Below, one piece after another: positions 1-7,248 of a stretch of 18,314 bases of DNA; within the stretch, counting starts at the first letter, position 1, and each line of letters opens with the position of its first letter. The notes below the pieces were generated by a model, which worked only from the letters and a program-made list of their open reading frames with translations, was not told the DNA's origin and did not search any database. Source of the DNA: an uncultured Clostridia bacterium (lineage in GTDB: Bacteria > Bacillota > Clostridia > Oscillospirales > Ruminococcaceae); NCBI GenBank assembly GCA_947176675.1, contig CAMWRN010000017.1, positions 1-18,314 of the forward strand, read 5' to 3'. The translations under genes were made by a program, and so were the position numbers.

Positions 1-35
1 GGTATAGTTATAGTAACACATCAGGGGGTGGTCGT

Positions 36-2384
36 ATGAAAAAACGCATTATCGCTTTAGCTGCGCTGTTTGTTATTTCAGCGGCGTTCGGCGGCTGCAA
101 GGAAAACGGCGGACAAGAAAATCAGTCAGAAACGTCTGCAACGTCCGCGCAGACAACAGAGGTGTCCGAACCCTCGGAAACCGAAGCGGACTCGGATACC
201 GAGGAAGACAAAAAGGAAGAGGAAAAAGTCCCCGAACCGAAAGGCCTTAAAGCCAATACTTCAGAACAGAACGAGGAGCTTATAAAAAAGCTTTCCGAGC
301 TTAAAGACGGCGACGGAAATTACATATTTGACAAGACCGCGGAAAAGCCGCAGATCAGACGGATCGTTTCCGAGGACGAGATATCGGTAAGCGAGTTCTA
401 TGCCGCAGACCTCTACAGAGAATCAACAAATATGCTTTGCAGCGATCTTGACAATGAGACCAATACCGCGGATTTTGAAGCGGCAGTCACCGCTTCCGCA
501 AAAAGCAGGTGGGCAGACGATCTGTCCGACTACAGCATAAACGAAACGGACGTGGTTGTAAAACTGAAAATAAACGGAACCCTTCCTCCCGAAATAGTAA
601 GCGTTACCCAGAGCTATACCTTGACAGACCTTACGCTGACAGGCTTTATGTGCAGGAATAAGGACAATACTTTCGATGTTATCATCGATCCCGCCTATAT
701 GTACAACATTCCCGTACCCATCTCCTGCAATACCCAATACAGTCTCGGCAGCACAACGGTACTTGCGGATTCCATATCCTTTACCGCACAAAAGGCAGAA
801 CCCTCCGATATCACCAAGGATATAAGCGGCGACTACGTTTACGCAAGAATGAATGTAGGCAGACTTACCGTCTCATACGACAGCGCCGGAAATAATTATT
901 CGCAGGCTAATTCCGTAAAGAATATTGAGATCATTTCCGACAGCGTTGACGAGGCTCTCGGATATTCCCTCGGCGCAGCCGTTTTCGAGGAAAAGGGAGA
1001 CTCATCCGCCGCTCAGACATATCTTACTCTGCTTGATAATGTTGATATGTTTATGGGCACGGACATTGTGGGAGTAAATCTTATCGACCTTGACTTCGAC
1101 GGTACGCCCGAGCTGCTTGTATCAAAGCAGGTTATTTCTCATACGGATGACGTTGATATTGAACATTGCGATGTTGATGTTTATGTCTTGAAGGACGGCA
1201 AGCCTAACTATATAAACACGCTGTACAACGCGAAGTCCAACGTTTATTACAACGGAAACGTAATAGGTCTGAAAAAAACGGAAAAGCTGGAGAAAAAATG
1301 GTTCTGCATGAGCCGTGTCGATCTTGACAACCCGGGAGAATTCCACCGTGAAAGCGACTGTAATTATCTGTTCAGCCTTGAAAACGGCAAGCTGACCTTT
1401 ACCGAGGTATTCAGTCAAAGACCGGCGGGAACCGATCCGGAAACGGGCGTGACCGACTACGACTATTATTTCTACGGCGAGAAAATAGTCCCTACGGTAA
1501 CATTAGGACCAAGACTTTACGGAGACGATGAAGAGAACGCTCCTGACGATTGGGAATACCATTCATGGAACGGCATAACATCTAACTTCGGAATGTGGGA
1601 GCTTTACGGGTTCATCAAAGCCGAGTACTGCTCCGACATCACACAGGTATACGACCTTTACAGCGACTGGCTTTATAACGACGGTACCGAGGGACAAACC
1701 TATTCGGATACAAGCATCGGCAAAAAGCTTGCAGTTGGCAAACGAACCATGAAGTACAAGCTTGCATATCTTGTGGACGCTTTCTATTACGGCGAATACA
1801 ACCCCGACGAATTAGGCTACAAATACTGGTTTTTGGGCGACTACGCGAAGCCCGTTATATATCTTTATCCCGAAAAGAAAACCGATGTTTCGGTAAAGCT
1901 TGATTTTGACGGCGATATTACCTGCACATATCCGGATTATGGGGACGGTTGGGAAGTCACTGCATATCCCGATGGTATAATTACAAACAAGTATGACGGA
2001 GAGGAATATTACTGTCTGTACTGGGAGGGCAAAGGCGCCGCGGACTGGGATATGTCCAAAGGCTTTACTGTAAAGCGCGAGGATACCGCGGACTTCCTGA
2101 GAAGCACGCTGAAAGAGATAGGTCTTACTCCCCGCGAGAGCAATGAGTTCATCATCTACTGGCTGCCCGAACTTCAGAAGAACGAATGCAATTTCATCAC
2201 GTTCCAGACGGACGTTTACGAGAAAAACGCGGGACTTGAAATTTCTCCCGCGCCCGACAGCATGCTGAGAGTGTTCATGGTATACGAACCGTGCTCCGAG
2301 GACTTCGCTCCCGAACCGCAGAAGTTTGAACCCTTTGAAAGAAGCGGCTTTACCGTGGTCGAATGGGGCGGACAGAAAAATTAA
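36..2384 (+). CDS. Large secreted lipoprotein with C-terminal KPVIYLYPE domain, function unknown
   Basis: 782 aa. The N-terminus is a lipoprotein signal: basic MKKR, a hydrophobic stretch, and a lipobox ending AFGGC with the lipidated Cys at residue 21. Residues about 22-68 are a Ser/Thr/Glu-rich linker, so the protein should be anchored to the outer face of the membrane. Around 347-362 there is an FG-GAP/VCBS-like Asp motif (DLDFDGTPELLV), possibly calcium binding. From about 600 to the end is a Trp/Tyr-rich domain beginning AKPVIYLYPEKKT; from memory this KPVIYLYPE signature recurs in uncharacterised bacterial secreted proteins, but I can give it no function. The start is fixed by an AGGGGG-type SD about 8 bases upstream of the ATG. 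It stands alone and is followed by a terminator shared with convergent rsmA. Secretion and lipidation are well supported; the role is unknown. Confidence 0.85.
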   Translation: MKKRIIALAALFVISAAFGGCKENGGQENQSETSATSAQTTEVSEPSETEADSDTEEDKKEEEKVPEPKGLKANTSEQNEELIKKLSELKDGDGNYIFDKTAEKPQIRRIVSEDEISVSEFYAADLYRESTNMLCSDLDNETNTADFEAAVTASAKSRWADDLSDYSINETDVVVKLKINGTLPPEIVSVTQSYTLTDLTLTGFMCRNKDNTFDVIIDPAYMYNIPVPISCNTQYSLGSTTVLADSISFTAQKAEPSDITKDISGDYVYARMNVGRLTVSYDSAGNNYSQANSVKNIEIISDSVDEALGYSLGAAVFEEKGDSSAAQTYLTLLDNVDMFMGTDIVGVNLIDLDFDGTPELLVSKQVISHTDDVDIEHCDVDVYVLKDGKPNYINTLYNAKSNVYYNGNVIGLKKTEKLEKKWFCMSRVDLDNPGEFHRESDCNYLFSLENGKLTFTEVFSQRPAGTDPETGVTDYDYYFYGEKIVPTVTLGPRLYGDDEENAPDDWEYHSWNGITSNFGMWELYGFIKAEYCSDITQVYDLYSDWLYNDGTEGQTYSDTSIGKKLAVGKRTMKYKLAYLVDAFYYGEYNPDELGYKYWFLGDYAKPVIYLYPEKKTDVSVKLDFDGDITCTYPDYGDGWEVTAYPDGIITNKYDGEEYYCLYWEGKGAADWDMSKGFTVKREDTADFLRSTLKEIGLTPRESNEFIIYWLPELQKNECNFITFQTDVYEKNAGLEISPAPDSMLRVFMVYEPCSEDFAPEPQKFEPFERSGFTVVEWGGQKN

Positions 2385-2397
2385 CGGCTAATAATAT

Positions 2398-2435
2398 GCG
2401 GACGGATCTTGACCAAACAGACCCGTCCGCACTTT
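2398..2435 (+). terminator. Intrinsic terminator after the lipoprotein gene
   Basis: GCGGACGG (2398-2405) pairs perfectly with CCGTCCGC (2423-2430), followed by ACTTTTT. The T-tract runs into the stop codon of the convergent rsmA gene. On the opposite strand there is no good T-run, so it mainly serves plus-strand transcription. Confidence 0.8.
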
Positions 2436-3305
2436 TTATTTATCTTCAATTATTATTTTAAGCTGCTCGGATATCTCCGCGAAATTTTCAAGCATAAGCT
2501 GTTCGGGACGGACTGTTTCGGAAAATCCCGCAGATTTTATCGCTTCCGCCGCCGCAGATTTTGGTATCCCCAGCGCGGAGGACAAGCTGTTGCAAAGGGT
2601 TTTCCTGCGCTGTGAAAACGCTCCGCGCACAACGCTGAAATAAAATTTTTCGTCGCTGACCTTTACGGCGGGTTCTTTTTTTATGTCCAGACGGATAACG
2701 CAGGAATCCACATTGGGCGTGGGCATAAAGCTTCCCCGAGAAACATTGAACAGCATTTTCGGTTCGGCGTAGTACCTTACCGCCGCCGTGACAGCTCCGG
2801 CTTCGCGCGTACCCATTTCGGCGCACAAGCGCGTTCCTGCCTCTTTCTGAACCATTACCGTAATGCATTCTATTGGCAAACGGCTTTCCAGCAGATTCAT
2901 TATTATCGGCGAAGTTATATAGTATGGCAGATTTGCGCAGACAGCGACTTTCAGTCCCGAAAAATGCTCGGAGATTATCGCCGCAAGATCGGCTTTCATA
3001 ACGTCGTCGTTTATTACGGTTACGTTCCCGCAGTCGGCAAGGGTCTCTTCAAGAACCGGGATCAGCCTGCCGTCTATCTCCACGGACACCACTCTGTCCG
3101 CACGCAGAGCAAGTTCACGGGTGAGAACGCCCACGCCGGCGCCTATTTCCAGTACTCCCCAGCCATTTTGAGCATTGCCCATTTCGGCTATCCGCGGGCA
3201 TACTGAGGGGTTGATGAGAAAGTTCTGACCCAAAGCCTTGCTGAAAGAAAAGCCGTGTCTTGAAAGAACGTCTTTGATAACGTTTATATTGGTTAGATTA
3301 TCCAT
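2436..3305 (-). CDS. rsmA: 16S rRNA (adenine(1518)-N6/adenine(1519)-N6)-dimethyltransferase RsmA (KsgA)
   Basis: 289 aa, the usual length for the family. It uses S-adenosylmethionine to dimethylate two adjacent adenines in the 3'-terminal hairpin of 16S rRNA, a late step of 30S subunit maturation in the cytoplasm. Visible signatures: ALGQNFLIN near residue 24, SAM-binding motif I VLEIGAGVGVLT at 51-62, the acidic VEID at about 75-78, catalytic motif IV NLPYYITSP at 125-133, and GAFSQRRKTL at 228-237 in the C-terminal domain. An AAAGGAT SD lies 6 bases upstream of the ATG. It is monocistronic here, divergent from glyS, with its own promoter at 3351-3379. The family assignment is secure. Confidence 0.97.
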   Translation of the reverse strand: MDNLTNINVIKDVLSRHGFSFSKALGQNFLINPSVCPRIAEMGNAQNGWGVLEIGAGVGVLTRELALRADRVVSVEIDGRLIPVLEETLADCGNVTVINDDVMKADLAAIISEHFSGLKVAVCANLPYYITSPIIMNLLESRLPIECITVMVQKEAGTRLCAEMGTREAGAVTAAVRYYAEPKMLFNVSRGSFMPTPNVDSCVIRLDIKKEPAVKVSDEKFYFSVVRGAFSQRRKTLCNSLSSALGIPKSAAAEAIKSAGFSETVRPEQLMLENFAEISEQLKIIIEDK

Positions 3306-3350
3306 GTTTGCATCCTTTTTAAGTATATTAATTATTACTGTTATAAAACA

Positions 3351-3379
3351 ATTTTAACATAAACTGTGGCTTGTGTCAA
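3351..3379 (-). promoter_or_regulatory. Sigma-A-type promoter of rsmA
   Basis: Reading the minus strand, TTGACA (3374-3379) is followed after a 17-bp spacer by TAAAAT (3351-3356). Transcription would begin near 3344, giving a leader of about 40 nt. Confidence 0.75.
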
Positions 3380-3476
3380 TAAACTACGGTTGCTGCGCTA
3401 AATCAAAATTTACCTGCCGAATATGTTTTTCCGCATATATTATCAAAACGAATTTCCATTATTAAAACCTTATCTA

Positions 3477-3505
3477 TTGACAATACACGCAATTTGGAAT
3501 ATAAT
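3477..3505 (+). promoter_or_regulatory. Perfect-consensus sigma-A promoter of glyS
   Basis: TTGACA (3477-3482), 17-bp spacer, TATAAT (3500-3505): an exact match to the housekeeping consensus. The predicted start near 3512 leaves only about 34 nt of leader before the ATG, too short for a T-box riboswitch. Confidence 0.88.
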
Positions 3506-3545
3506 TGTATTATATGTTTGAAAAAATAAAAGGTGGTTACTGACA

Positions 3546-4919
3546 ATGGCTGAAAAAAATATGGAAAAAATTGTGGCTCTTTGCAAGGGCAGAGGATATG
3601 TTTATCCCGGCTCTGAGATATACGGCGGTCTTGCAAACACATGGGATTACGGTCCTTTGGGCGCATTGCTGAAAAACAATATCAAAAACGCTTGGCTGAA
3701 AAAATTTGTGCAGGAGTGTCCCTACAATGTTGGACTTGACAGCGCTATCCTCATGAACCCGCAGACATGGGTGGCTTCGGGACATCTGGGCGGCTTTTCC
3801 GATCCGCTTATGGACTGCCGCGAATGCAAAACAAGACACCGCGCAGATCAGCTTATAGAGTCTCAGACCGACACCAATCCCACCGGTTGGACCAACGAGC
3901 AGATGAGCGACTATATAGAAAATAACGACATCAAGTGTCCCAACTGCGGAAAGAAAAACTTTACGCCTATCCGTCAGTTCAACCTGATGTTCAAAACCTT
4001 TCAGGGCGTTACCGAGGACTCCAAGGCGGAGCTTTATCTCCGTCCCGAAACGGCGCAGGGCATTTTCGTAAACTTTGCTAACATTCAGCGTACAACAAGA
4101 AAGAAAGTACCTTTCGGCGTTGCGCAGATCGGTAAATCTTTCAGAAACGAGATCACACCCGGCAACTTTATTTTCCGCGTCCGCGAGTTTGAACAGATGG
4201 AGCTTGAATTTTTCTGCAAGCCCGGCACCGACCTTGAATGGTTCCAATACTGGAGAACATACTGCCGCGACTTCCTGCTGGGTCTTGGCATCAAGGAGGA
4301 AAACCTCCGACTCCGCGATCACTCCCCCGAAGAGCTTTGCTTCTACTCAAAGGCTACCACCGATTTCGAGTACCTGTTCCCATTCGGCTGGGGCGAGCTC
4401 TGGGGTGTTGCGGACAGAACCGATTACGACCTTACACAGCACATCAAAACAAGCGGCAAGTCCCTTGAATACTTTGATCCCGAAACCAACGAGAAATACG
4501 TTCCCTACGTTATCGAGCCGTCCCTCGGTGTTGAAAGACTGTTCCTTGCCATTGTTTGCGAGGCTTACGATGAGGAAACCCTTGCCGACGGCGACGTTCG
4601 TACCGTTATGCACCTCCACCCTGCCCTTGCTCCCGTTAAGGCGGCAGTTCTGCCCCTTACCAAAAAGCTCAAGGAGCAGGCTACCGAGGTCTACACAATG
4701 CTTTCAAAGCATTTCAGCGTTGAGTACGACGAGGCGGGACAGATCGGCAAGCGTTACCGCCGTCAGGACGAGATCGGTACTCCGTTCTGCATTACCTACG
4801 ACTTCGACACTCTTGAAAAGGACGGCTGCGTAACTGTCCGTGACCGCGATACTATGGAGCAGGAAAGAGTTAAGATCGAGGAGCTTGTACAGTACCTCAA
4901 CAAGAAGCTTGAATATTAA
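3546..4919 (+). CDS. glyS: Glycyl-tRNA synthetase, single-chain (alpha2) class II type
   Basis: 457 aa, matching the homodimeric glycyl-tRNA synthetase rather than the two-subunit GlyQ/GlyS enzyme. It charges tRNA-Gly with glycine using ATP in the cytoplasm. Signatures: the N-terminal GRGYVYPGSEIYGGLANTWD at about 15-34, Cys pairs C91/C94 and C131/C134 that could bind zinc, RPETAQG at 166-172, class II motif 2 around FRNEITPG...FRVREFEQMELEFF at 199-223, motif 3 EPSLGVERLFLAIV at 324-337, and an anticodon-binding domain from about residue 360. An AAGGTGG SD lies 9 bases upstream of the ATG; Met6 is a less likely alternative start. It is transcribed alone from a strong promoter and lacks the T-box leader that many Firmicutes synthetase genes carry. 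Confidence 0.97.
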   Translation: MAEKNMEKIVALCKGRGYVYPGSEIYGGLANTWDYGPLGALLKNNIKNAWLKKFVQECPYNVGLDSAILMNPQTWVASGHLGGFSDPLMDCRECKTRHRADQLIESQTDTNPTGWTNEQMSDYIENNDIKCPNCGKKNFTPIRQFNLMFKTFQGVTEDSKAELYLRPETAQGIFVNFANIQRTTRKKVPFGVAQIGKSFRNEITPGNFIFRVREFEQMELEFFCKPGTDLEWFQYWRTYCRDFLLGLGIKEENLRLRDHSPEELCFYSKATTDFEYLFPFGWGELWGVADRTDYDLTQHIKTSGKSLEYFDPETNEKYVPYVIEPSLGVERLFLAIVCEAYDEETLADGDVRTVMHLHPALAPVKAAVLPLTKKLKEQATEVYTMLSKHFSVEYDEAGQIGKRYRRQDEIGTPFCITYDFDTLEKDGCVTVRDRDTMEQERVKIEELVQYLNKKLEY

Positions 4920-4933
4920 GACGGACAAATAAA

Positions 4934-4962
4934 AATATCGGGGCATTTGCTGCTCCGATATT
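4934..4962 (-). terminator. Bidirectional terminator between glyS and the small minus-strand gene
   Basis: An 11-bp stem (4934-4944 with 4952-4962, one G-U pair) has a 7-nt loop. On the minus strand the stem is followed by TTTATTTG, a fair U-tract serving the gene at 4976-5224. On the plus strand it is followed by ATGTTT, so it probably also ends glyS transcription, but less efficiently. Confidence 0.7.
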
Positions 4963-4975
4963 ATGTTTGCCGTGT

Positions 4976-5224
4976 TTAAATTTTCATCAGGAATTTTATT
5001 GATTTAACGGCGAAGCAGAAGCCCTGCTTGAAAGAGGATTCCTGTGCTATGGAACTACAGTCCAATGCGGCTCTCTCAATTAACAAACGCACCTCGCTGT
5101 CTTTAATATAGGATTCAAGAACCCTGTTCAGTTCCTTAAAAGCAGAGACAAGCTCATTTGATTCGTAAATTTGAAATTCATCGTTTTTGAAAAGCGCTTC
5201 AAAGCTGAATTCATTGCAGTCCAT
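4976..5224 (-). CDS. Small helical cytoplasmic protein, function unknown (perhaps DUF6809-like)
   Basis: 82 aa from the preferred start. An in-frame ATG two codons earlier (5230) directly abuts the AAAGGAA SD, whereas the ATG at 5224 has about 7 bases of spacing, so 5224 is favoured. The protein is predicted to be mostly amphipathic helix with an acidic N-terminal half, and ends in an S-F-K-Q-G-F-like segment followed by a hydrophobic tail. The overall shape (short, helical, late Gly-Phe segment) recalls small clostridial proteins grouped as DUF6809; that is a resemblance from memory, not a search result. No signal peptide or membrane helix is present. It is divergent from the RHH regulator gene across an operator-like gap, so it may be controlled by that regulator. 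Confidence 0.65.
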   Translation of the reverse strand: MDCNEFSFEALFKNDEFQIYESNELVSAFKELNRVLESYIKDSEVRLLIERAALDCSSIAQESSFKQGFCFAVKSIKFLMKI

Positions 5225-5255
5225 AAGCATTTCCTTTCATGTTTTTTGTGATTTA

Positions 5256-5319
5256 ATTATAACACATTTTACGTACGTAATCGTAAATCGGTTGTTAATG
5301 TTTCTAAAACTTTACGTAC
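5256..5319. promoter_or_regulatory. Divergent promoter/operator region with TTACGTAC dyads
   Basis: The gap between the small minus-strand gene and the RHH gene holds a perfect 12-bp palindrome, TTACGTACGTAA (5269-5280). Overlapping it is a second dyad, TTTACG (5268-5273) with CGTAAA (5282-5287). A further TTACGTAC copy lies at 5312-5319, 43 bp from the first, about four helical turns. A minus-strand -10 (TATAAT) sits at 5256-5261, with only a weak -35 near 5279-5286, so the palindrome falls inside that promoter. A plus-strand promoter is not clear. Likely the binding site of the RHH protein encoded next to it (inference). Confidence 0.6.
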
Positions 5320-5344
5320 ATAAATTTTTAATGGAGTATGAATA

Positions 5345-5551
5345 ATGGGAACATTTAACAGAAATGAATACATGCGTGAGTATCGAAATAAAAATAAAGA
5401 CAGCATAAAACAACTAAAAGTCGACATAAAATCCGACGATTACAGCCTTATAGACGGATACTGCAAAAATAACAAAATCAGCAAGGCAAAATTCATTGTA
5501 GAAGCCTGCAAATATTACATTGATAATCACGGAGAAAACTCCGACCTATAA
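5345..5551 (+). CDS. Small ribbon-helix-helix (Arc/MetJ-like) DNA-binding protein
   Basis: 68 aa, basic. A basic N-terminus (NEYMREYRNKNKD) precedes a short segment QLKVDIKSDD that fits the beta-strand of an RHH fold, followed by helix DYSLIDGYCKNNK and helix SKAKFIVEACKYYIDNHG. This strand-helix-helix layout at this length is typical of Arc/CopG-like repressors, which bind operators as dimers through paired beta-strands and are usually autoregulated. An SD GGAG at 5333-5336 sits 8 bases before the ATG. It is followed after 17 bp by a membrane protein gene, making it the first gene of a probable three-gene operon. No toxin-like partner is adjacent, so an antitoxin role is not supported. The assignment rests on pattern, not a search. 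Confidence 0.7.
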   Translation: MGTFNRNEYMREYRNKNKDSIKQLKVDIKSDDYSLIDGYCKNNKISKAKFIVEACKYYIDNHGENSDL

Positions 5552-5568
5552 AAAGAAAGGAACCTGAT

Positions 5569-6525
5569 ATGTCCGATACCGAAAACAAAGAACCTAAGGA
5601 ACCGCAGGAAAACACTCCTGAGGATAAACCCAAAGCCAAAAAAGGCAAATCCTTTATGGAGGTCTACCGCGAGGTAAACGAAAAGGAACGCGCCGAGAAA
5701 CTAAGACGGCAGAGCGAGCTTGAGGCGGCAAGAGCCGAACGCGAGCGGAAAGAAAGAGAACGCTATGCCGAAAAGCTGCGGCAGGAAAAGCTGGAGCTTC
5801 TGAAGCTTAAACAGGGGGTCATTTCCGAGGAGGACATTCCGACCGAGGTAAAGGCGGAACGTCACTACACGGTGTGGGAAAGGATAGGCAACTTTTTTTA
5901 CCATAACAAAGCCTATGTTATTGTGGGTGCGGCAATTTTTCTTATTCTGGCGTTCTTAGTGTACGATATGGCAACAAAGGTCACGCCTGATGTTACGGTA
6001 ATGATAATCGCAAAGGACGACAGCTTCCAGTTCTATGACGAAAAGGTGGAGCTGCTTCTGGAACGGTACTGCGAGGACTATAACGGCGACGGCATTGTCG
6101 ACGTAAGGGTGTTTTACGCTCCCGCGGTCATGGGGGATTCCCCTAACGAGCTTTATACGAGGCAGTCCGACCAGACTAAGCTTGTAGCGGAGTTTCAGTC
6201 CAGCGACACGGTGATGATCATCGCCGACATAGAAGCCTGCGAGGCGATAGGAGTTGTGGACGGAGTTTTTGCCGATCTGAGCAAGGATTTCCCCAATGAT
6301 AAAAATGTATCTGAGTTTGGCTATATGCTGGACGGCACAAGCTTTGCGGAGGATATCGAGTATTCCGCGCTTTCCGATGAACTGTTCGCCGCTTTCAGAG
6401 AACCTCACGGCGGTATCGGCATGAACGAAGAAAAATTCAGAGAAAATTACGAGCACGCTGTTGAGCTGTGGACAAATTATATAACCGGAAACGAGATCAA
6501 TCCCGTTCCGCAAGACGGGGAATAA
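5569..6525 (+). CDS. Single-pass membrane protein with cytoplasmic charged coil and extracellular EF-loop-like motif
   Basis: 318 aa, function not recognised. Residues 1-30 are Lys/Glu/Pro-rich and disordered-looking. About 30-82 is a highly charged Arg/Glu/Lys helix likely to form a coiled coil. One transmembrane helix lies at about 115-135 (AYVIVGAAIFLILAFLVYDM), and the remaining 180 residues should be outside the cell. That part contains DYNGDGIVD at 170-178, a calcium-loop-like Asp/Asn/Asp/Gly pattern, within a mixed alpha/beta region that begins DVTVMIIAKDD. Similar extracellular domains with a DxNGDG motif occur in uncharacterised Clostridia proteins, as far as I recall. An AAAGGA SD precedes the ATG. 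It probably shares a transcript with the RHH gene and the next membrane protein. A structural or signalling role across the membrane is a guess. Confidence 0.8.
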   Translation: MSDTENKEPKEPQENTPEDKPKAKKGKSFMEVYREVNEKERAEKLRRQSELEAARAERERKERERYAEKLRQEKLELLKLKQGVISEEDIPTEVKAERHYTVWERIGNFFYHNKAYVIVGAAIFLILAFLVYDMATKVTPDVTVMIIAKDDSFQFYDEKVELLLERYCEDYNGDGIVDVRVFYAPAVMGDSPNELYTRQSDQTKLVAEFQSSDTVMIIADIEACEAIGVVDGVFADLSKDFPNDKNVSEFGYMLDGTSFAEDIEYSALSDELFAAFREPHGGIGMNEEKFRENYEHAVELWTNYITGNEINPVPQDGE

Positions 6526-6566
6526 CTCCAAACGCCTGTTGAACCTGCGAAAGGAGAACTGCGATA

Positions 6567-7145
6567 ATGAGTAAATTCCAATTTGAAATAAATGTTGAAC
6601 CCAAGGATATCCCTAATCTTGACGATTCGCACAAGCGTGACTGCGCTGACGCTATGAACAAGGTCATCAATCAGGTGTTTAAGTACACGCTTATTTATTC
6701 TATTGCGGTAATGGCATTTTTCGGTGCGTATTCACTTTTCGGATTTACATATCTTTTACGAATGGAAAAAATGCTGCCGCAGATAAACATTTTTGTACCG
6801 ATGCTGGCATTGGCTGTTTTTTTGCTTGAATTTATTGCCGGTACGATGAATAAGGCTGCGCTGATAATTGAAGTAATACTTAACATTTTGTTGATTTTTG
6901 CGACCATACTTATAATTCCTACAGTGTGGATAGCGCCGCTTGCGCTTTACGGCGCGGTCATCCATATCAAGCTTATTACTTTCATGCCTTTCCACAAGGC
7001 TATTTCGGAGCAGGAGGGATATCCGGAATTTACTCCTCTTCCCGCAAAGGACGAGATAGTTATAAAGAAAGTGACAGATGCTCCCATGGATAATTCAGAA
7101 AAACGCTCCGAAGAACTGTCTGAGAAAAAAAACAAAGAAGAATAA
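6567..7145 (+). CDS. Four-helix integral membrane protein, function unknown
   Basis: 192 aa. A hydrophilic N-terminus of about 37 residues is followed by four predicted membrane helices (about 38-60, 72-92, 97-117 and 119-140) and a charged, Lys/Glu-rich cytoplasmic-type tail from about 150. No family motif was recognised. A strong AAAGGAG SD is present and the start lies 41 bp after the preceding stop, so it is most likely co-transcribed with the upstream single-pass membrane protein. Their pairing suggests a membrane complex, which is inference. A terminator follows directly. Confidence 0.8.
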   Translation: MSKFQFEINVEPKDIPNLDDSHKRDCADAMNKVINQVFKYTLIYSIAVMAFFGAYSLFGFTYLLRMEKMLPQINIFVPMLALAVFLLEFIAGTMNKAALIIEVILNILLIFATILIIPTVWIAPLALYGAVIHIKLITFMPFHKAISEQEGYPEFTPLPAKDEIVIKKVTDAPMDNSEKRSEELSEKKNKEE

Positions 7146-7157
7146 TATCCACAATTT

Positions 7158-7196
7158 AAACGCCGCAGACTTTGTTATGACAATCTTGCGGCGTTT
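7158..7196 (+). terminator. Terminator ending the RHH-membrane protein operon
   Basis: AAACGCCGCA (7158-7167) pairs with TGCGGCGTTT (7187-7196), then ATTTCTAT. It is symmetric enough to act on the convergent minus-strand transcript as well. Confidence 0.75.
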
Positions 7197-7210
7197 ATTT
7201 CTATATCGGA

Positions 7211-7239
7211 AACGGCATACCCAATAAGGATATGCCGTT
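7211..7239 (-). terminator. Hairpin just downstream of the LRR-FnIII gene
   Basis: AACGGCATA (7211-7219) pairs perfectly with TATGCCGTT (7231-7239). It lies 10 bp past the minus-strand stop. There is no U-tract, so this may be a 3'-end stabiliser or work together with the neighbouring hairpin at 7158-7196 rather than terminate alone. Confidence 0.45.
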
Positions 7240-7248
7240 AATTAGCAG

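Noticed and set aside
3306..3545. T-box riboswitch upstream of glyS
   Set aside because: The predicted leader is only about 34 nt, and no conserved T-box sequence or terminator hairpin was seen.
3537..4322. Long minus-strand open frame opposite glyS
   Set aside because: Shadow of a highly conserved synthetase gene, with no SD, promoter or recognisable product.
5345..5551. Antitoxin of a toxin-antitoxin pair
   Set aside because: No toxin-like gene overlaps or follows; the next gene is a 318-aa membrane protein.
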